Of a stretch of DNA of 64,000 nt, positions 63,951-64,000 are shown piece by piece. Under the pieces are notes generated by a model, which made no database searches, was not told the DNA's origin, and saw only the letters and a program-made list of their open reading frames with translations. The stretch is from positions 2,458,538-2,522,537 of the forward strand of contig NZ_AP018227.1 in NCBI RefSeq assembly GCF_002368095.1. The letters are read 5' to 3'. The translations under genes were made by a program, and so were the position numbers. Each line of letters begins with the position of its first letter. Within the stretch, counting starts at the first letter, position 1. The stretch comes from Calothrix parasitica NIES-267. Its GTDB lineage: Bacteria > Cyanobacteriota > Cyanobacteriia > Cyanobacteriales > Nostocaceae.

Positions 63951-64000
63951 TGTTCTGGAGAGGGGGAGATGGGGGGATGGGGAGATGGGGAGATGGGGAG
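63951..64000. repeat. GGGGAGAT-type purine repeat at window edge
   Basis: Tandem GGGGAGAT/GGGGGGAT units run from about 63960 to the end of the window. It is the complement of the pyrimidine-rich family at 46040-46123. Confidence 0.75.

Overview
The window is a piece of a chromosome from a filamentous, probably heterocyst-forming cyanobacterium (Nostocales; the Calothrix, Rivularia and Nostoc group is plausible). This rests on AT-rich DNA, several HIP1 octamers GCGATCGC (2838, 17097, 28584, 33625, 41433), many heptanucleotide tandem repeats (CAGTTAT, TTTGACC, CTAACTC, GGTAATT types), many small palindromic MITE-like repeats, and cyanobacterial families such as DUF3611, Uma2, long pentapeptide-repeat proteins, CBS-PAS hybrid kinases and paired TPR proteins. 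No rRNA, tRNA, CRISPR array or full-size transposase was recognised.

Layout. 1-1256 is the truncated end of a membrane-anchored GTPase. 1447-1971 is a DUF937 protein. 2540-12784 holds nine same-strand genes that read as a cyanobacterial (class C-like) type IV secretion or mating-pair apparatus: VirB2-, VirB3-, VirB4-, VirB5-, VirB6-like, two VirB8-like, VirB10 and a VirB9 N-domain-like protein. No relaxase, coupling protein or VirB11 is next to it. 13100-15624 is a decay zone: an AAA-ATPase/nuclease gene broken by a 58-bp palindromic insert, and a VapBC pair whose toxin is cut by one of two near-identical 173-bp repeats.

15763-20468 carries a giant coiled-coil/TPR protein, a DUF421 protein and a K+-channel-like protein. 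20942-24792 carries gatB and argJ. Between them lie four tandem, about 52-nt sRNA genes, each with its own promoter and terminator; a GGGG-N5-CCCC dyad sits exactly 28 bp ahead of every -10 box. This array is the most unusual thing in the window. 25547-29408 carries a membrane-tethered FAD/NAD(P)H/2Fe-2S reductase, an EamA transporter, an SRPBCC protein and a Uma2 nuclease. 30005-35361 (minus strand) carries a TPR lipoprotein, murD and glyS.

35748-42364 carries a pentapeptide-repeat protein fused to two NuiA-like domains, three related secreted DM13-family genes, and ligA. 42927-49918 carries a TipA-like MerR regulator, a MATE transporter, small membrane proteins and tandem Eis-like acetyltransferases. 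50066-57193 carries envelope proteins (collagen-like, beta-barrel, AI-2E, DUF3611, OB-fold lipoprotein). 58568-63950 is a signalling group: hybrid histidine kinase, universal stress protein, a zinc-ribbon microprotein and an OmpR-type regulator.

The repeats are more than background. They lie at most gene junctions of the secretion cluster, add codons to gene ends (the 5' side of the VirB5-like gene, the 3' ends of the genes at 15763 and 50066), and have broken two genes.
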